20,574 nucleotides of DNA, from the NCBI GenBank assembly GCA_050999295.1, contig JBPCPI010000033.1, positions 1 through 20,574 of the forward strand. The letters are read 5' to 3'. This stretch comes from JACCQS01 sp050999295 (GTDB taxonomy: Bacteria; Actinomycetota; Actinomycetes; Mycobacteriales; Geodermatophilaceae). Positions 1 through 7,198 of the stretch are shown in pieces (the stretch's first letter is position 1; every line of letters begins with the position of its first letter). The position numbers and the translations under genes were made by a program. The notes beneath the pieces were generated by a model. That model worked only from the letters and a program-made list of their open reading frames with translations, made no database searches and was not told where the DNA came from.

Positions 1-70
1 TATTATGGGAAGGGTGGTTTTTCCTCCCCCACCCCCCCGTTTTTTCCCCCCCCCCCCCCCAAGGCCCCGT
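1..70. other. Low-complexity homopolymer edge
   Basis: The first 70 bases hold runs of T, G and C, including 5 T, 7 C, 6 T and then an uninterrupted run of 15 C at 46-60. Nothing else in the window looks like this, and it stops at the stop codon of the DUF3107 gene. It most likely reflects a low-quality contig end or gap edge rather than real sequence. A true poly-C tract is possible but less likely. No gene is called here. Confidence 0.6.
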
Positions 71-301
71 TCAGACCGAGGCGCTGAACCCGACCCGGCG
101 GTGGTCTGCCTCGGCGATCTCGACGTAGGCGATGCGTTCCACGGGTATGACGACCCGGCGACCGCGCTCGTCCACCAGGGTCAGGACACCGCGGCCCCGG
201 TCGATCGCTTCGGTGATCGCGAGCTGTACCTCGTCGGGGGACTCGGGGCTGTCCACGGTGAGCTCTCGAGGTGAGTGCAACACGCCGATCTTGACTTCCA
301 C
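71..301 (-). CDS. DUF3107 family small protein
   Basis: A 76-residue protein beginning MEVKIGVLHSPREL and containing GRGVLTLVDERGRRVVIPVERIAYVEI, the typical body of the actinobacterial DUF3107 family (TB9.4/Rv3208A-like in mycobacteria). The family is almost always full-length at 70-80 residues, as here. Its biochemical role is unknown. The start codon is GTG at 301; only a weak AAGG-like ribosome site precedes it. In related genomes this gene lies directly next to a TetR gene. Here the TetR gene is also upstream on the same strand but an AlbA_2-domain gene lies between them. The stop codon directly abuts the odd homopolymer sequence at the window edge. Confidence 0.88.
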   Translation of the reverse strand: MEVKIGVLHSPRELTVDSPESPDEVQLAITEAIDRGRGVLTLVDERGRRVVIPVERIAYVEIAEADHRRVGFSASV

Positions 302-411
302 CGCTGCCCGCCTTATCTCGCGCCGTCCGGCTGGTCCGACGGCTGCCTGGCCGAGGCTAGCCCAGCCCCGGCGGGCGGGTCTGCGGACCTCCTACGCCGA
401 GCGCGAACTGC

Positions 412-1842
412 CTAGCCTTCTGTCAGTACCCAAACGGCCCTAGGGTCCTTGGTCGACCTGCCCGACCAGCGGACTAGTTCTTCTGCCTCGAGAGCTCGGA
501 GACGGGTCAAGGTTGCGGGTCGGCTGAGGTCTAGGGCCTCCGCAATATCGCCGGTACTTAGGTCGCGACCGGCGCCGCGTAGCAGTTCCAAGACTCGCTG
601 CGATCCCCGCGGCAGCCGCGCGGCCATCTGCGGATCCAGTCTCGGTACTGCCTGCAGACTCAGCCGGACGCTTCCTTGGCCCTGCTTGTAGACAGGATCC
701 GTCAGTCCAACGCGGCGCATCTCGGCGAAGATTCGCTTGATGCCCTCGCCCAGTTCCTGGCCCAAACTCAAGTCGGCACATACCCGGGCGATGCGCGGGT
801 TTCTGGCGTATCGACTGATCTCCAAAGGGGCGGCGAGGTTGGCGAGACCGGGAAAGCGCCCTGGGCTCTCGATCTCGATGCGGTCTGGATAGATCTCCAC
901 GCGTATGTGATCACCGGACAGGCTGTATGACCTGTGGATGACAGCGTTGACCAGACCTTCGAGCCATGCGTCTCTCGGGATGGTGGAGCGGCTCTCGAAC
1001 AGTCCTGACTCGCCCAGGGTGCGGCGCCGCGGCACCAGAGCTTCGATCTGGTGGGTTGCCTGCTCCAGAGCGGTAGGGATAGGTCCCTCGATCCGAAAAT
1101 CGGATCCTTCTTCGAGGCCCTGTTGTGCCCCGGTACCACGCTGGGTCGTGAGGAAACGCAGGATTCGAATGTAGGCCTGAGGGAGTTGTTGCTGCGGATA
1201 TGGGGCAAACAGCAGGTACCCGGCGACCGTGAGTTCGCCGCGCTGAGTTAACAGGCTCCGGGCATTGAACAGTGCGGCGCGGTTACCCGTCGCACCGGCC
1301 CTTTCGCGGTAGTACTCGATGAGGGTGTCATCAAGTTGAAAGAGGTCGACGTCGGTTACAGCGGTGCCGTCGTATTGACTTTGGCCGCTGTCGAACTCCA
1401 ACTCCTGGCGCTGACTGAAATTCAGTCTCCGTGACTCGTCTCCCACTCTGAGGTAGCAGTCGCCATCCTGCGTCTCGTGTACCCGTTCGCTCGGGTCGAC
1501 ACGTACAACCAGAAGAGAATCTGTTCCGCCTCGATCGTTCAAGCAGGGGACTTGGTGGAACTTGGCGCGCACGGGTGGAACTGTGAAATCGAGAGGAGCC
1601 TGTTGGTACCCATTGATCCTGGCATCGAGGTTTGCCACGCCCTCCACCTTGCCGTTGTGGAGTCCGACTACGACGGTTCCCCCCTCAGCGTTGGCGAACG
1701 CGACCAACGCTGGCCCTAGCTTCCTGGGACTTGTCCGGCTCGATTTGCGATCGAACCACTGGTCCTCAGGTAGCACTAGGAGGGCCGGCCCAATCTCGGC
1801 GGCGCCCAGTGCCAAGGCGCGGTCTACATTGTTGGGTGGCAT
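412..1842 (-). CDS. AlbA_2 (Schlafen-type) DNA-binding / ATPase-like transcriptional regulator
   Basis: A 476-residue protein with three parts. Residues about 23-145 form a Schlafen AlbA_2 domain (WFDRKSS, then FANAEGGTVVVGL, with LRVGDESRRL at its end). Residues about 290-395 resemble the HATPase_c_4 domain of RecG-like/AlbA_2 regulators (GLVNAVIHRSY, then IESPGRFPG and GQELGEGIKRIF). Residues about 412-470 form a winged helix (GDIAEALDLSRPATLTRLRALE). Such proteins are usually annotated as putative transcriptional regulators or RecG-like helicases, but no helicase motor is present. The gene stands between TetR and DUF3107 genes that are normally neighbours, and its GC content and codon bias look a little lower than the core genes, which suggests acquisition. 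A 33-bp dyad touches its start codon and probably gives autoregulation. No ribosome site is visible, so the mRNA is probably leaderless. Confidence 0.87.
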   Translation of the reverse strand: MPPNNVDRALALGAAEIGPALLVLPEDQWFDRKSSRTSPRKLGPALVAFANAEGGTVVVGLHNGKVEGVANLDARINGYQQAPLDFTVPPVRAKFHQVPCLNDRGGTDSLLVVRVDPSERVHETQDGDCYLRVGDESRRLNFSQRQELEFDSGQSQYDGTAVTDVDLFQLDDTLIEYYRERAGATGNRAALFNARSLLTQRGELTVAGYLLFAPYPQQQLPQAYIRILRFLTTQRGTGAQQGLEEGSDFRIEGPIPTALEQATHQIEALVPRRRTLGESGLFESRSTIPRDAWLEGLVNAVIHRSYSLSGDHIRVEIYPDRIEIESPGRFPGLANLAAPLEISRYARNPRIARVCADLSLGQELGEGIKRIFAEMRRVGLTDPVYKQGQGSVRLSLQAVPRLDPQMAARLPRGSQRVLELLRGAGRDLSTGDIAEALDLSRPATLTRLRALEAEELVRWSGRSTKDPRAVWVLTEG

Positions 1843-1875
1843 GCAAGTTACTCTAAACTATTTACAGTACCTTGC
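1843..1875 (-). promoter_or_regulatory. 33-bp palindromic operator with embedded leaderless promoter of the AlbA_2 gene
   Basis: Two 15-bp arms (GCAAGTTACTCTAAA at 1843-1857 and TTTACAGTACCTTGC at 1861-1875) pair at 13 of 15 positions around a 3-bp centre. The dyad starts at the base next to the ATG at 1842. Read on the minus strand it contains a plausible promoter: TTGCAA (1877-1872), a 16-bp spacer, and TAGAGT (1855-1850), then 7 nt to the ATG. This spacing fits a leaderless transcript starting at or next to the A of ATG. A dimeric regulator bound here would cover both promoter boxes. Autoregulation by the winged-helix protein encoded downstream is inferred from position and symmetry. Confidence 0.7.
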
Positions 1876-1933
1876 AAGTAGAGACGCTGCGGCGCGAGAG
1901 AAGAGAACCACGGACTTACCTCATCCTCTGATG

Positions 1934-2623
1934 TCACTCCCGGCTGATGGCCGCACCGAGTTGCAGGTCTGACTGCAGCGGGAAACCGGAGATTCCGCGC
2001 CAGGCCAGTGCCGACATCAGCGCGATAGCCTCCTCCTTGCTCACATCGCTGGCGAGGTCGTTGCGGCGTTCGAGCCACCATCGCGCGCTGATCTCGGCCA
2101 GTCCGGTCAGTCCGGCTGAGAGCAGCTTGGACTGCGCCGAGCCCGCGCCGGATTCGGAGTTGATCGTGTCGGCAAGGGCCGAGACGATTGCGGCGAAGGC
2201 TTTTTCGACCTTGTCGTGGACCTCAGGGTCGTTGCGGAGGTCTGATTCCCAGAGGAGCCGGAAGGCCTCGCCCTCGCCATCGACGAATTCGAAGTACGTG
2301 GCGATCGCCCCGTGCACCCGTTCCTTGTTGTCGTTGGTGGCTTGCAGGGCGGTGACCATCCGCTGCCCGAGATCGATGACCTGCTCGTCGAGCAGTGCGA
2401 GGTAGAGCTCGCGCTTTCCCGGAAAATGTTGGTAGAGGACCGGTTTGGACACCCCGGCGCGATCAGCGATCTCATCCATGGCTGCCGCGTGAAAACCCCG
2501 AGCCACGAAGATGTCGCGCGCTGCCTGGAGCAGCTGATACCGGCGGGCCGGGCGAGGCAGCCGCCCCTGGCGGCCGTCGGGGCGATCCCGCGCAGCGCCG
2601 GCCGGGGTCCGGGGAGTTGTCAT
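1934..2623 (-). CDS. TetR/AcrR family transcriptional regulator
   Basis: A 229-residue TetR-family regulator. The DNA-binding domain is at residues about 27-75, with AARDIFVARGFHAAAMDEIADRAGVSKPVLYQHFPGKRELY, the standard TetR helix-turn-helix. The C-terminal part, with LLWESDLRNDPEVHDKV and LAEISARWWLERR, matches the regulator that accompanies DUF3107 in actinobacteria (Rv3208-like). An upstream in-frame extension to 2902 is rejected because it is low-quality sequence running through the decayed MFS gene; the ATG at 2623 gives the usual family length. The effector is unknown. It is followed by the AlbA_2 gene on the same strand, 91 bp away. Confidence 0.9.
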   Translation of the reverse strand: MTTPRTPAGAARDRPDGRQGRLPRPARRYQLLQAARDIFVARGFHAAAMDEIADRAGVSKPVLYQHFPGKRELYLALLDEQVIDLGQRMVTALQATNDNKERVHGAIATYFEFVDGEGEAFRLLWESDLRNDPEVHDKVEKAFAAIVSALADTINSESGAGSAQSKLLSAGLTGLAEISARWWLERRNDLASDVSKEEAIALMSALAWRGISGFPLQSDLQLGAAISRE

Positions 2624-2726
2624 CTCAATCGCAGTGAACCTTCCTGGCCCGCGTCGTGGCAAGGACTGGCAGCATCGCGGGGGGCTCGTCTCCGCCTCCG
2701 GGACGTCGCCGAGGCGTTCGCCGGGC

Positions 2727-3199
2727 CGTATCCATCGCGCCTGGTGGGTAGCTGCCGTCATCTTCGCCGCCCTGTTGGCCGCGGCATCGTTCGGCCGGCC
2801 AGCTCGCCTCTTGTCGATCGTCGCCACGTTGACCGAGAACGCCGGTTGGCGGGAGGCGGCGCGGCTCGTACGGTCATCCGGGTACTCCGCGAGGTCTCGC
2901 ACTGGCCCACCTTCTGGATCCTGATGGACACCTTCTTCATCTGCGGCTGGTCGACCACGGGCTGATTCAGTCGCACTGCATCCCGGCGGAACACGATCAG
3001 GGGATGCTGCCCACGACCGCTGCCTGCCTGATTCCGGACCAGCACCGGCGACTACGCAGCAGCGTGGTACGCGGCCGGTCTGCTATGCGTGATCGCCGCC
3101 TTAGCGGTCCTGTGGATCCCGCGGCCGCCGATGCCGGGCACAACCGGCAATCCTGCCGAATCTGTCCCAGCGCCGGAGCACGTGACCCCGCTGGCGTGA
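2727..3199 (+). pseudogene. Decayed MFS transporter (multiple internal deletions and frameshifts)
   Basis: Fragments of one major facilitator transporter can be read in order across changing frames. HRAWWVAAVIFAALLAAASF (from about 2733) looks like the first membrane helix. LLSIVATLTENAGWREAA resembles the middle of the N-terminal half. REVSHWPTFWILMDTFFICG (to about 2950) is the typical start of the second half. LIQSHCIPAEHDQGMLPTTA continues it after a one-base frame change near 2963. AAAWYAAGLLCVIAALAVLW and a tail ending at TGA 3197-3199 is the last helix and C-terminus. Only about 155 codons remain of an expected 400 or more, so most helices are deleted. This fills the otherwise geneless stretch between the TetR gene and 3237. 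Assignment rests on recognised segments, not on an alignment. Confidence 0.72.
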
Positions 3200-3236
3200 C
3201 CGGAGGTCGCGCACCCTGGAGGACTGAAGCATTTCC

Positions 3237-3926
3237 TCATCGATAGCGAACCAATCGTGCTGGCGTCGCGCCGCGCAGATCCAACACAGAATCGGCCACG
3301 GACAGCAGTGCCCGGCGGCGGCGTAGCCGGATCCTGTTCATGTTGTCGAACCAGAGCGGCAGAAAGGGAGGTGAGTCGTAGGGCAACAGTTCGACAGTCT
3401 CTTTGACGAACATGCCGAGACTGGCATACACGGCGAACGTCACGGCGACGAAGATGCCCACAACGGCGGTATCAGCTAGGTCATTGAGGGCCCTGGTGTT
3501 CGAGAGCAGACCGGAGACGCTCGCGAGAATGATCACCCATATCAGAACCGTCGCAGCCGAGCTCAGGAGTCGGCGCTCGAACGCGGCGTACTGGCTCGGC
3601 TTGCTCGGATTCATAAACACCCGGCAGAGGTAGAAAAGTAGGGTGCACGTGTTGCAGGTGCCGAACCTCCGACGGCGACAACGTGCGCGGCCAGTCCAAT
3701 CCATGACGTGCAATCGCAGGATTCGAATCCACCCCAGCACTGCTCGGTGAGCATCCGATTCGATGTTCCTCATGCCGGGATCGGCGTCAAGGCGGTCCCA
3801 CTTGCGCCACTCATTCCGCGCCTCCTCCACCGTGCGCTTGATCTCCAAGCGCAGAGTCAGTGGTAGCCGTTCTCCCCGCTTGAGGTGATCCTGAAGGTGA
3901 GTACTGATGATCAGCCGGTCCATCAT
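3237..3926 (-). CDS. Hypothetical membrane protein, two predicted TM helices
   Basis: Not recognised. The 229-residue reading frame has a charged, helical N-terminal part (HLQDHLKRGERLPLTLRLEIKRTVEEARNEWRKW), a Cys/Arg-rich stretch near residues 80-103 (RCRRRRFGTCNTCTLLFYLC), and two clear hydrophobic segments, ATVLIWVIILASVSGLL and AVVGIFVAVTFAVYASLGMFV. The C-terminus is Arg-rich. Base composition is less G/C-biased than the neighbours, as if recently acquired. No ribosome site is obvious before ATGATG at 3926; a later start such as the Met in MNPSKPSQ is possible. It lies between a pseudogene and the divergent symporter gene. It could be a real orphan gene or a chance open frame. Confidence 0.5.
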   Translation of the reverse strand: MMDRLIISTHLQDHLKRGERLPLTLRLEIKRTVEEARNEWRKWDRLDADPGMRNIESDAHRAVLGWIRILRLHVMDWTGRARCRRRRFGTCNTCTLLFYLCRVFMNPSKPSQYAAFERRLLSSAATVLIWVIILASVSGLLSNTRALNDLADTAVVGIFVAVTFAVYASLGMFVKETVELLPYDSPPFLPLWFDNMNRIRLRRRRALLSVADSVLDLRGATPARLVRYR

Positions 3927-4076
3927 GAGTGGACGGTAATTTTGAGGTCGGACAGTTTCGTGACGGGCCGCAGGTAGAGCCTTTCAACCGGTGGCGCGCA
4001 CAGCCAACCGCTGGCCTGGATCAACGAGGTCCCGGCGTTGACGTCGTAAGCCGTGGTGGGCAGAGTCGGCCCGGGA

Positions 4077-4090
4077 GTGACGCTCGTCAC
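4077..4090. promoter_or_regulatory. 14-bp near-palindrome upstream of the symporter
   Basis: GTGACG-CT-CGTCAC is a perfect 6-bp inverted repeat with a 2-bp centre, located 22 bp before the symporter ATG and just upstream of its ribosome site. Its size suits a dimeric repressor. A short hairpin in the leader is an alternative. A TTGACG at about 4039-4044 could be a -35 element, but no convincing -10 follows. Confidence 0.35.
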
Positions 4091-4112
4091 CCGCGGCGAA
4101 GGAGGCAGCTAC

Positions 4113-5288
4113 ATGGCTCGGGTGGACAGCGACGAGAAGACCGAATCCGCACCTGCCCGCAAGGACCGAAGCCACTGGCTCTACATCGCCGTGGTCGTCG
4201 CAGTGGGGCTCGGCATCCTGGTCGGGCTGGTGAACAAGGAACTCGGCGTCTCGCTCAAGCCCCTCGGCACCGGGTTCGTGGCGCTGATCAAGATGATGAT
4301 CAGCCCGGTGATCTTCTGCACGATCGTGCTGGGCATCGGGTCGGTCCGACAGGCCGCGAAGGTCGGCAGGGTCGGGGGCCTGGCGCTCGGCTATTTCCTG
4401 ATCATGTCCACCTTCGCCCTGGCAGTCGGGCTCGTCGTCGGCAATCTTATCAAGCCCGGCGAGGGCCTCGACATCACTCCAGGTGAGGTTCCCGCTGGTG
4501 AGGAGGCGGCGGGGACGGTCGACTTCATCCTCGGGATCATCCCGACGACACTGGTCTCGCCGTTGGTGGGGGACAGCGTGTTGTCCACGCTGTTCGTGGC
4601 CCTGCTGGTCGGCTTCGCCATTCAAACGCTGGGTCGCACCGGCGAGGCGGCGCTGCGCGGCATCGCGGTGTTCCAGCGGGTGGTGTTCAAGGTGCTGTCG
4701 ATGATCATGTGGGTCGCCCCGATCGGTGCCTTCGGCGCCATCGCGGCGGTCGTCGGCGAGACCGGGGTGGACGCCCTGAAGGCGCTTGCGTTGATCATGA
4801 TCGCTTTCTACGTCACCTGTGCGGTGTTCGTCTTCCTGGTCCTCGGCACGCTGCTGCGGGTCGTTGCGGGATTGAACATCTTCCGGTTGTTCCGTTACTT
4901 GGGCCGGGAGTTCCTGCTGATCCTGTCCACGTCCTCTTCGGAAGTCGCGCTGCCGCGGCTGATCGCGAAGATGGAGCACCTGGGTGTCAGCAAGCCGGTG
5001 GTCGGCATCGTCGTGCCGACCGGGTACTCGTTCAACCTGGACGGCACCGCGATCTACCTGACCATGGCTTCGCTGTTCATCGCCGAGGCGACCGGCCAGC
5101 CTCTTTCGATCGGCGAGCAGATCTCCCTGCTGCTGTTCATGATCATCGCTTCTAAGGGAGCGGCCGGGGTCACCGGTGCGGGTCTGGCCACGCTCGCAGG
5201 CGGGCTGCAATCCCACCGACCCGAGCTGGTGGAAGGCGTCGGCTTGATCGTGGGCATCGACCGCTTCATGTCCGAGCCCGGGCGTTGA
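4113..5288 (+). CDS. Dicarboxylate/amino acid:cation symporter (DAACS family), C-terminally frameshifted
   Basis: An integral membrane symporter of the DctA/GltP/GltT family, taking up C4-dicarboxylates or glutamate/aspartate with protons or sodium. Visible family signatures are the serine-rich STSSSEVALPR (residues 272-282), PTGYSFNLDGTAIYLT (302-317), the second hairpin ASKGAAGVTGAG (346-357), and GIDRFMSE (381-388). The ATG at 4113 is chosen because GAAGGAGG lies 7 nt upstream. The reading frame stops at residue 391 just after GIDRFMSE, whereas the family continues with ARALTN and further residues. That continuation is present in another frame from 5285. One missing G after 5276 would restore a protein of about 463 residues ending at 5503. 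As read, half of the last transmembrane helix, with the substrate-binding Arg and Asn, is lost. Confidence 0.9.
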   Translation: MARVDSDEKTESAPARKDRSHWLYIAVVVAVGLGILVGLVNKELGVSLKPLGTGFVALIKMMISPVIFCTIVLGIGSVRQAAKVGRVGGLALGYFLIMSTFALAVGLVVGNLIKPGEGLDITPGEVPAGEEAAGTVDFILGIIPTTLVSPLVGDSVLSTLFVALLVGFAIQTLGRTGEAALRGIAVFQRVVFKVLSMIMWVAPIGAFGAIAAVVGETGVDALKALALIMIAFYVTCAVFVFLVLGTLLRVVAGLNIFRLFRYLGREFLLILSTSSSEVALPRLIAKMEHLGVSKPVVGIVVPTGYSFNLDGTAIYLTMASLFIAEATGQPLSIGEQISLLLFMIIASKGAAGVTGAGLATLAGGLQSHRPELVEGVGLIVGIDRFMSEPGR

Positions 5289-5503
5289 CGAACTTCGCCG
5301 GGAACGCTGTCGCCACGGTCCTGATCGGGACCTGGACCGAGGAGATCGACCACGAAAGGATGGAAGAGGTCCTCTCTGGCCAGGAGCCCTTCGACGAGAC
5401 AGACATGCTCGACGAGCATTACGAGGAGGAGCGGTTCGCGCGCGAGCATCCAACCGGTGAAGCGGCAGCCAGCGTGGACCGTGGGTCGGATCGGACCGGG
5501 TAG
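5277..5503 (+). pseudogene. Out-of-frame C-terminus of the symporter
   Basis: Read one frame over, the sequence after GIDRFMSE continues ARALTNFAGNAVATVLIGTW, the conserved end of the last helix in DctA/GltP-type symporters, followed by an acidic tail (EEIDHERMEEVLSGQ) ending in TAG at 5501-5503. It has no ribosome site of its own and would start with TTG at 5285 inside the upstream frame, so it is the detached end of the same gene rather than a separate gene. The cause is either a real one-base deletion in TCCGAG-CCCGGG or a sequencing error at a GC-rich spot. Confidence 0.85.
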
Positions 5504-5515
5504 TCCCGATCGGCA

Positions 5516-5537
5516 CTGATCCCAGGGTCGGGATCAG
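5516..5537. terminator. Bidirectional hairpin between convergent genes
   Basis: CTGATCCC (5516-5523) and GGGATCAG (5530-5537) form a perfect 8-bp stem with a 6-nt loop. It lies 12 nt after the symporter's restored stop codon and overlaps the stop codon of the convergent HAD gene at 5534. No T-tract follows, which is common for actinobacterial terminators. Confidence 0.6.
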
Positions 5538-6217
5538 CGGCGAAGCTGCGCGGCCAGGTCAGGGATGCTCGTCGCCGTGAGGTCCGGCCGCGTGAACATC
5601 GATGGGTACGGCGCACCGGTCCGGTCGATCCAGGCTGCCCGCAGGCCGGCCCGCAGCGCCCCGTCGCAGTCCCACGGGTGTACCGCGACCAGCATCAGGT
5701 CGCCAGCCGCGACTTCGGTCGCCTCGGCGGCGTACCGATAGGCCCGCGGGACCGGCTTCCAGGCGCCGGCGTCCTGAACGGAGAGCAACGGGTCGACCAG
5801 ATCCCGGACACCGGCCTGGGTCAGCATCGCGTCGGCGAAAGCCGTGCCGCCGTTGCTCAGTGTGCAGATCCGCAGACCTGCCTCGTGCAGATCGCGAATG
5901 CCGTCGGCAACGTCGGGATGGACCGGCAAGTCGGCGAAGGCGGACATGATCTGTTCCACGGCCTCGCCCGGTTGGACATTCAGCGGATGCCCGGCCAACA
6001 GTCCGGCCAGTACGCCACGCCCAAGGTCAGCGAAGTTCGGGCACAGCCCGGCGATGCTCAGGGCGAAACCGTCCCGCAGCACGGAGCTGAACCAGTGCTC
6101 CACGAGGTGACCCGGCGCGCCGACGGCGAGAAAGGCATCCGCGAGAGGCCCCAGATCGGACAACGTCTCGTTGACGTCGAAGACAACTAGCGGAGCGGGT
6201 GGTATCCCAGAGGCCAT
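5534..6217 (-). CDS. HAD superfamily, haloacid dehalogenase type II-like hydrolase
   Basis: A 227-residue HAD-fold hydrolase, the usual length for type II 2-haloacid dehalogenases. The nucleophile motif is VVFDVNETL near the N-terminus. Motif II is CTLSNGG, motif III contains the Lys of AWKPVPRAY, and motif IV is VAVHPWDCDGALRAGL. The cap region includes HWFSSVLRDGFAL. The family removes halide from 2-haloacids or acts on related small substrates; the true substrate is not evident. The ATG at 6217 is chosen because GGGAGGAT lies 7 nt upstream; a longer frame to 6382 would run into the XRE gene. It is downstream of, and on the same strand as, the XRE/DUF2975 genes with a 106-bp gap, so it may have its own promoter. 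Confidence 0.85.
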   Translation of the reverse strand: MASGIPPAPLVVFDVNETLSDLGPLADAFLAVGAPGHLVEHWFSSVLRDGFALSIAGLCPNFADLGRGVLAGLLAGHPLNVQPGEAVEQIMSAFADLPVHPDVADGIRDLHEAGLRICTLSNGGTAFADAMLTQAGVRDLVDPLLSVQDAGAWKPVPRAYRYAAEATEVAAGDLMLVAVHPWDCDGALRAGLRAAWIDRTGAPYPSMFTRPDLTATSIPDLAAQLRR

Positions 6218-6323
6218 GCCCAATCCTCCCGCAGCAGCCAGATATGTGACCGAACCGATGGCAAGTGACCCGTGCGCAGGACATGTCCGCGAAGAACTCA
6301 GCTCCCATCGCACGGCAGCTTCG

Positions 6324-6569
6324 TCATTGCCGCACGCCGATGACCGAGAACACGTCGCCCGGCTGGCAGCGCAGGACGTCACAGATGGCGGTCAACGTCG
6401 AGTAGCGGATGGCACGAGCTCGGTTGTTCTTCAGCACCGAGAGGTTGACGACGGTGACACCGACCTGTTCGGCCAGAGCTGCCAGCGTCATGCCACGGTG
6501 GGCCAGGAGCGCGTCGAGATGGCAGACAACCCGGTGCGCTCCGTCGTCGACTGGAGGAGGGGCTGGCAT
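6324..6569 (-). CDS. Small XRE/Cro-type helix-turn-helix regulator (YozG-like)
   Basis: An 81-residue single-domain DNA-binding protein. The helix-turn-helix is MTLAALAEQVGVTVVNLSVLKNNRARAIRYSTLTAICDVLRCQPGDVF, the signature of the small Cro/C1 regulators that accompany DUF2975 membrane proteins (the YozG/YoaS arrangement in Bacillus). Its ATG at 6569 follows the DUF2975 stop codon by only 3 nt, so the two are translated from one mRNA and probably coupled. It likely controls the shared promoter at 7199-7251. Confidence 0.88.
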   Translation of the reverse strand: MPAPPPVDDGAHRVVCHLDALLAHRGMTLAALAEQVGVTVVNLSVLKNNRARAIRYSTLTAICDVLRCQPGDVFSVIGVRQ

Positions 6570-6572
6570 GCC

Positions 6573-7187
6573 TTATACGAGTCCGTCGAGCTCGTGCCGC
6601 AGGGCTGTCGCCCGCCGGTAGACCAGGGCGATTCCGCTCAAAGCCACACCGACCAGGACCGGCGTCAGGTCGATCCGGTCGCCGTAGGCGAGCGGGGTCG
6701 TACCGAACTCGTGGGAAAAGGCGTTGTCCGCGGCTTCCTTCAAGTTGCTGTCGGAAACGCTGCGCAGCACGACCGAGACGAGCCCGCCCACGATGACCAG
6801 CGCGGCTGCCGCGGTCACGCGCCGTACGTTGTCGGGGTCGAAGGGATCGCCGCCGCGCAGGCTGGTGAGGACCCGCCAGAGCAGCCAGCCAGCGACTGCG
6901 GAGACCCCCCCGAGCAGCAGCCATCCGGAGGACGCAAGCGCGCGCTCTGCCGAAGTGGGGTCGAAGACACTCAGGACGGATTGATCGATCGGCTCGACCA
7001 GGAACTTGCCCTTGGACGAGGCATCGGCCGGTGGCTCGGTGGCCAGAGTCAGCCCGTGGACTGTGAGCCGTGGCTCGGTAAGCGCTCGCACGCCCGACAC
7101 GCAGGACGAGACGGCGGCGAAGCCGGACGCCACCAACAGCAGGGCCTCGAGCAACCACTGGTCGACGATCCCCATTTTCCTGAACAT
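6573..7187 (-). CDS. DUF2975 family membrane protein
   Basis: A 204-residue integral membrane protein with four hydrophobic segments: LLEALLLVASGFAAVSSCV, SGWLLLGGVSAVAGWLLWRVL, AAAALVIVGGLVSVVLRSV and LTPVLVGVALSGIALVYR. Between helices 2 and 3 is the family motif GDPFDPDNVRRV. The ATG at 7187 is chosen over 7199 because GGAGG ends 5 nt before it. The family is of unknown function and is nearly always followed by a small XRE regulator, as here; the pair may work as a membrane sensor and regulator, but this is inference. Confidence 0.85.
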   Translation of the reverse strand: MFRKMGIVDQWLLEALLLVASGFAAVSSCVSGVRALTEPRLTVHGLTLATEPPADASSKGKFLVEPIDQSVLSVFDPTSAERALASSGWLLLGGVSAVAGWLLWRVLTSLRGGDPFDPDNVRRVTAAAALVIVGGLVSVVLRSVSDSNLKEAADNAFSHEFGTTPLAYGDRIDLTPVLVGVALSGIALVYRRATALRHELDGLV

Positions 7188-7198
7188 TGCCGCCTCCA

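Noticed and set aside
5..274. A plus-strand proline-rich frame starting in the homopolymer block
   Set aside because: It is a translation of the suspect homopolymers and then the antisense of the DUF3107 gene.
2624..2902. N-terminal extension of the TetR regulator to 2902
   Set aside because: It would overlap recognisable MFS remnants on the other strand and add 93 residues absent from the family.
5285..5503. An independent small gene after the symporter
   Set aside because: Its first residues are the conserved end of the symporter family and it has no ribosome site, so it is the frameshifted tail of that gene.
3984..5516. A 510-codon open frame on the minus strand opposite the symporter
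   Set aside because: It is rich in Arg, Asp, His and Gln with no recognisable domain and lies antisense to a gene with clear family motifs; long shadow frames are expected at this GC content.
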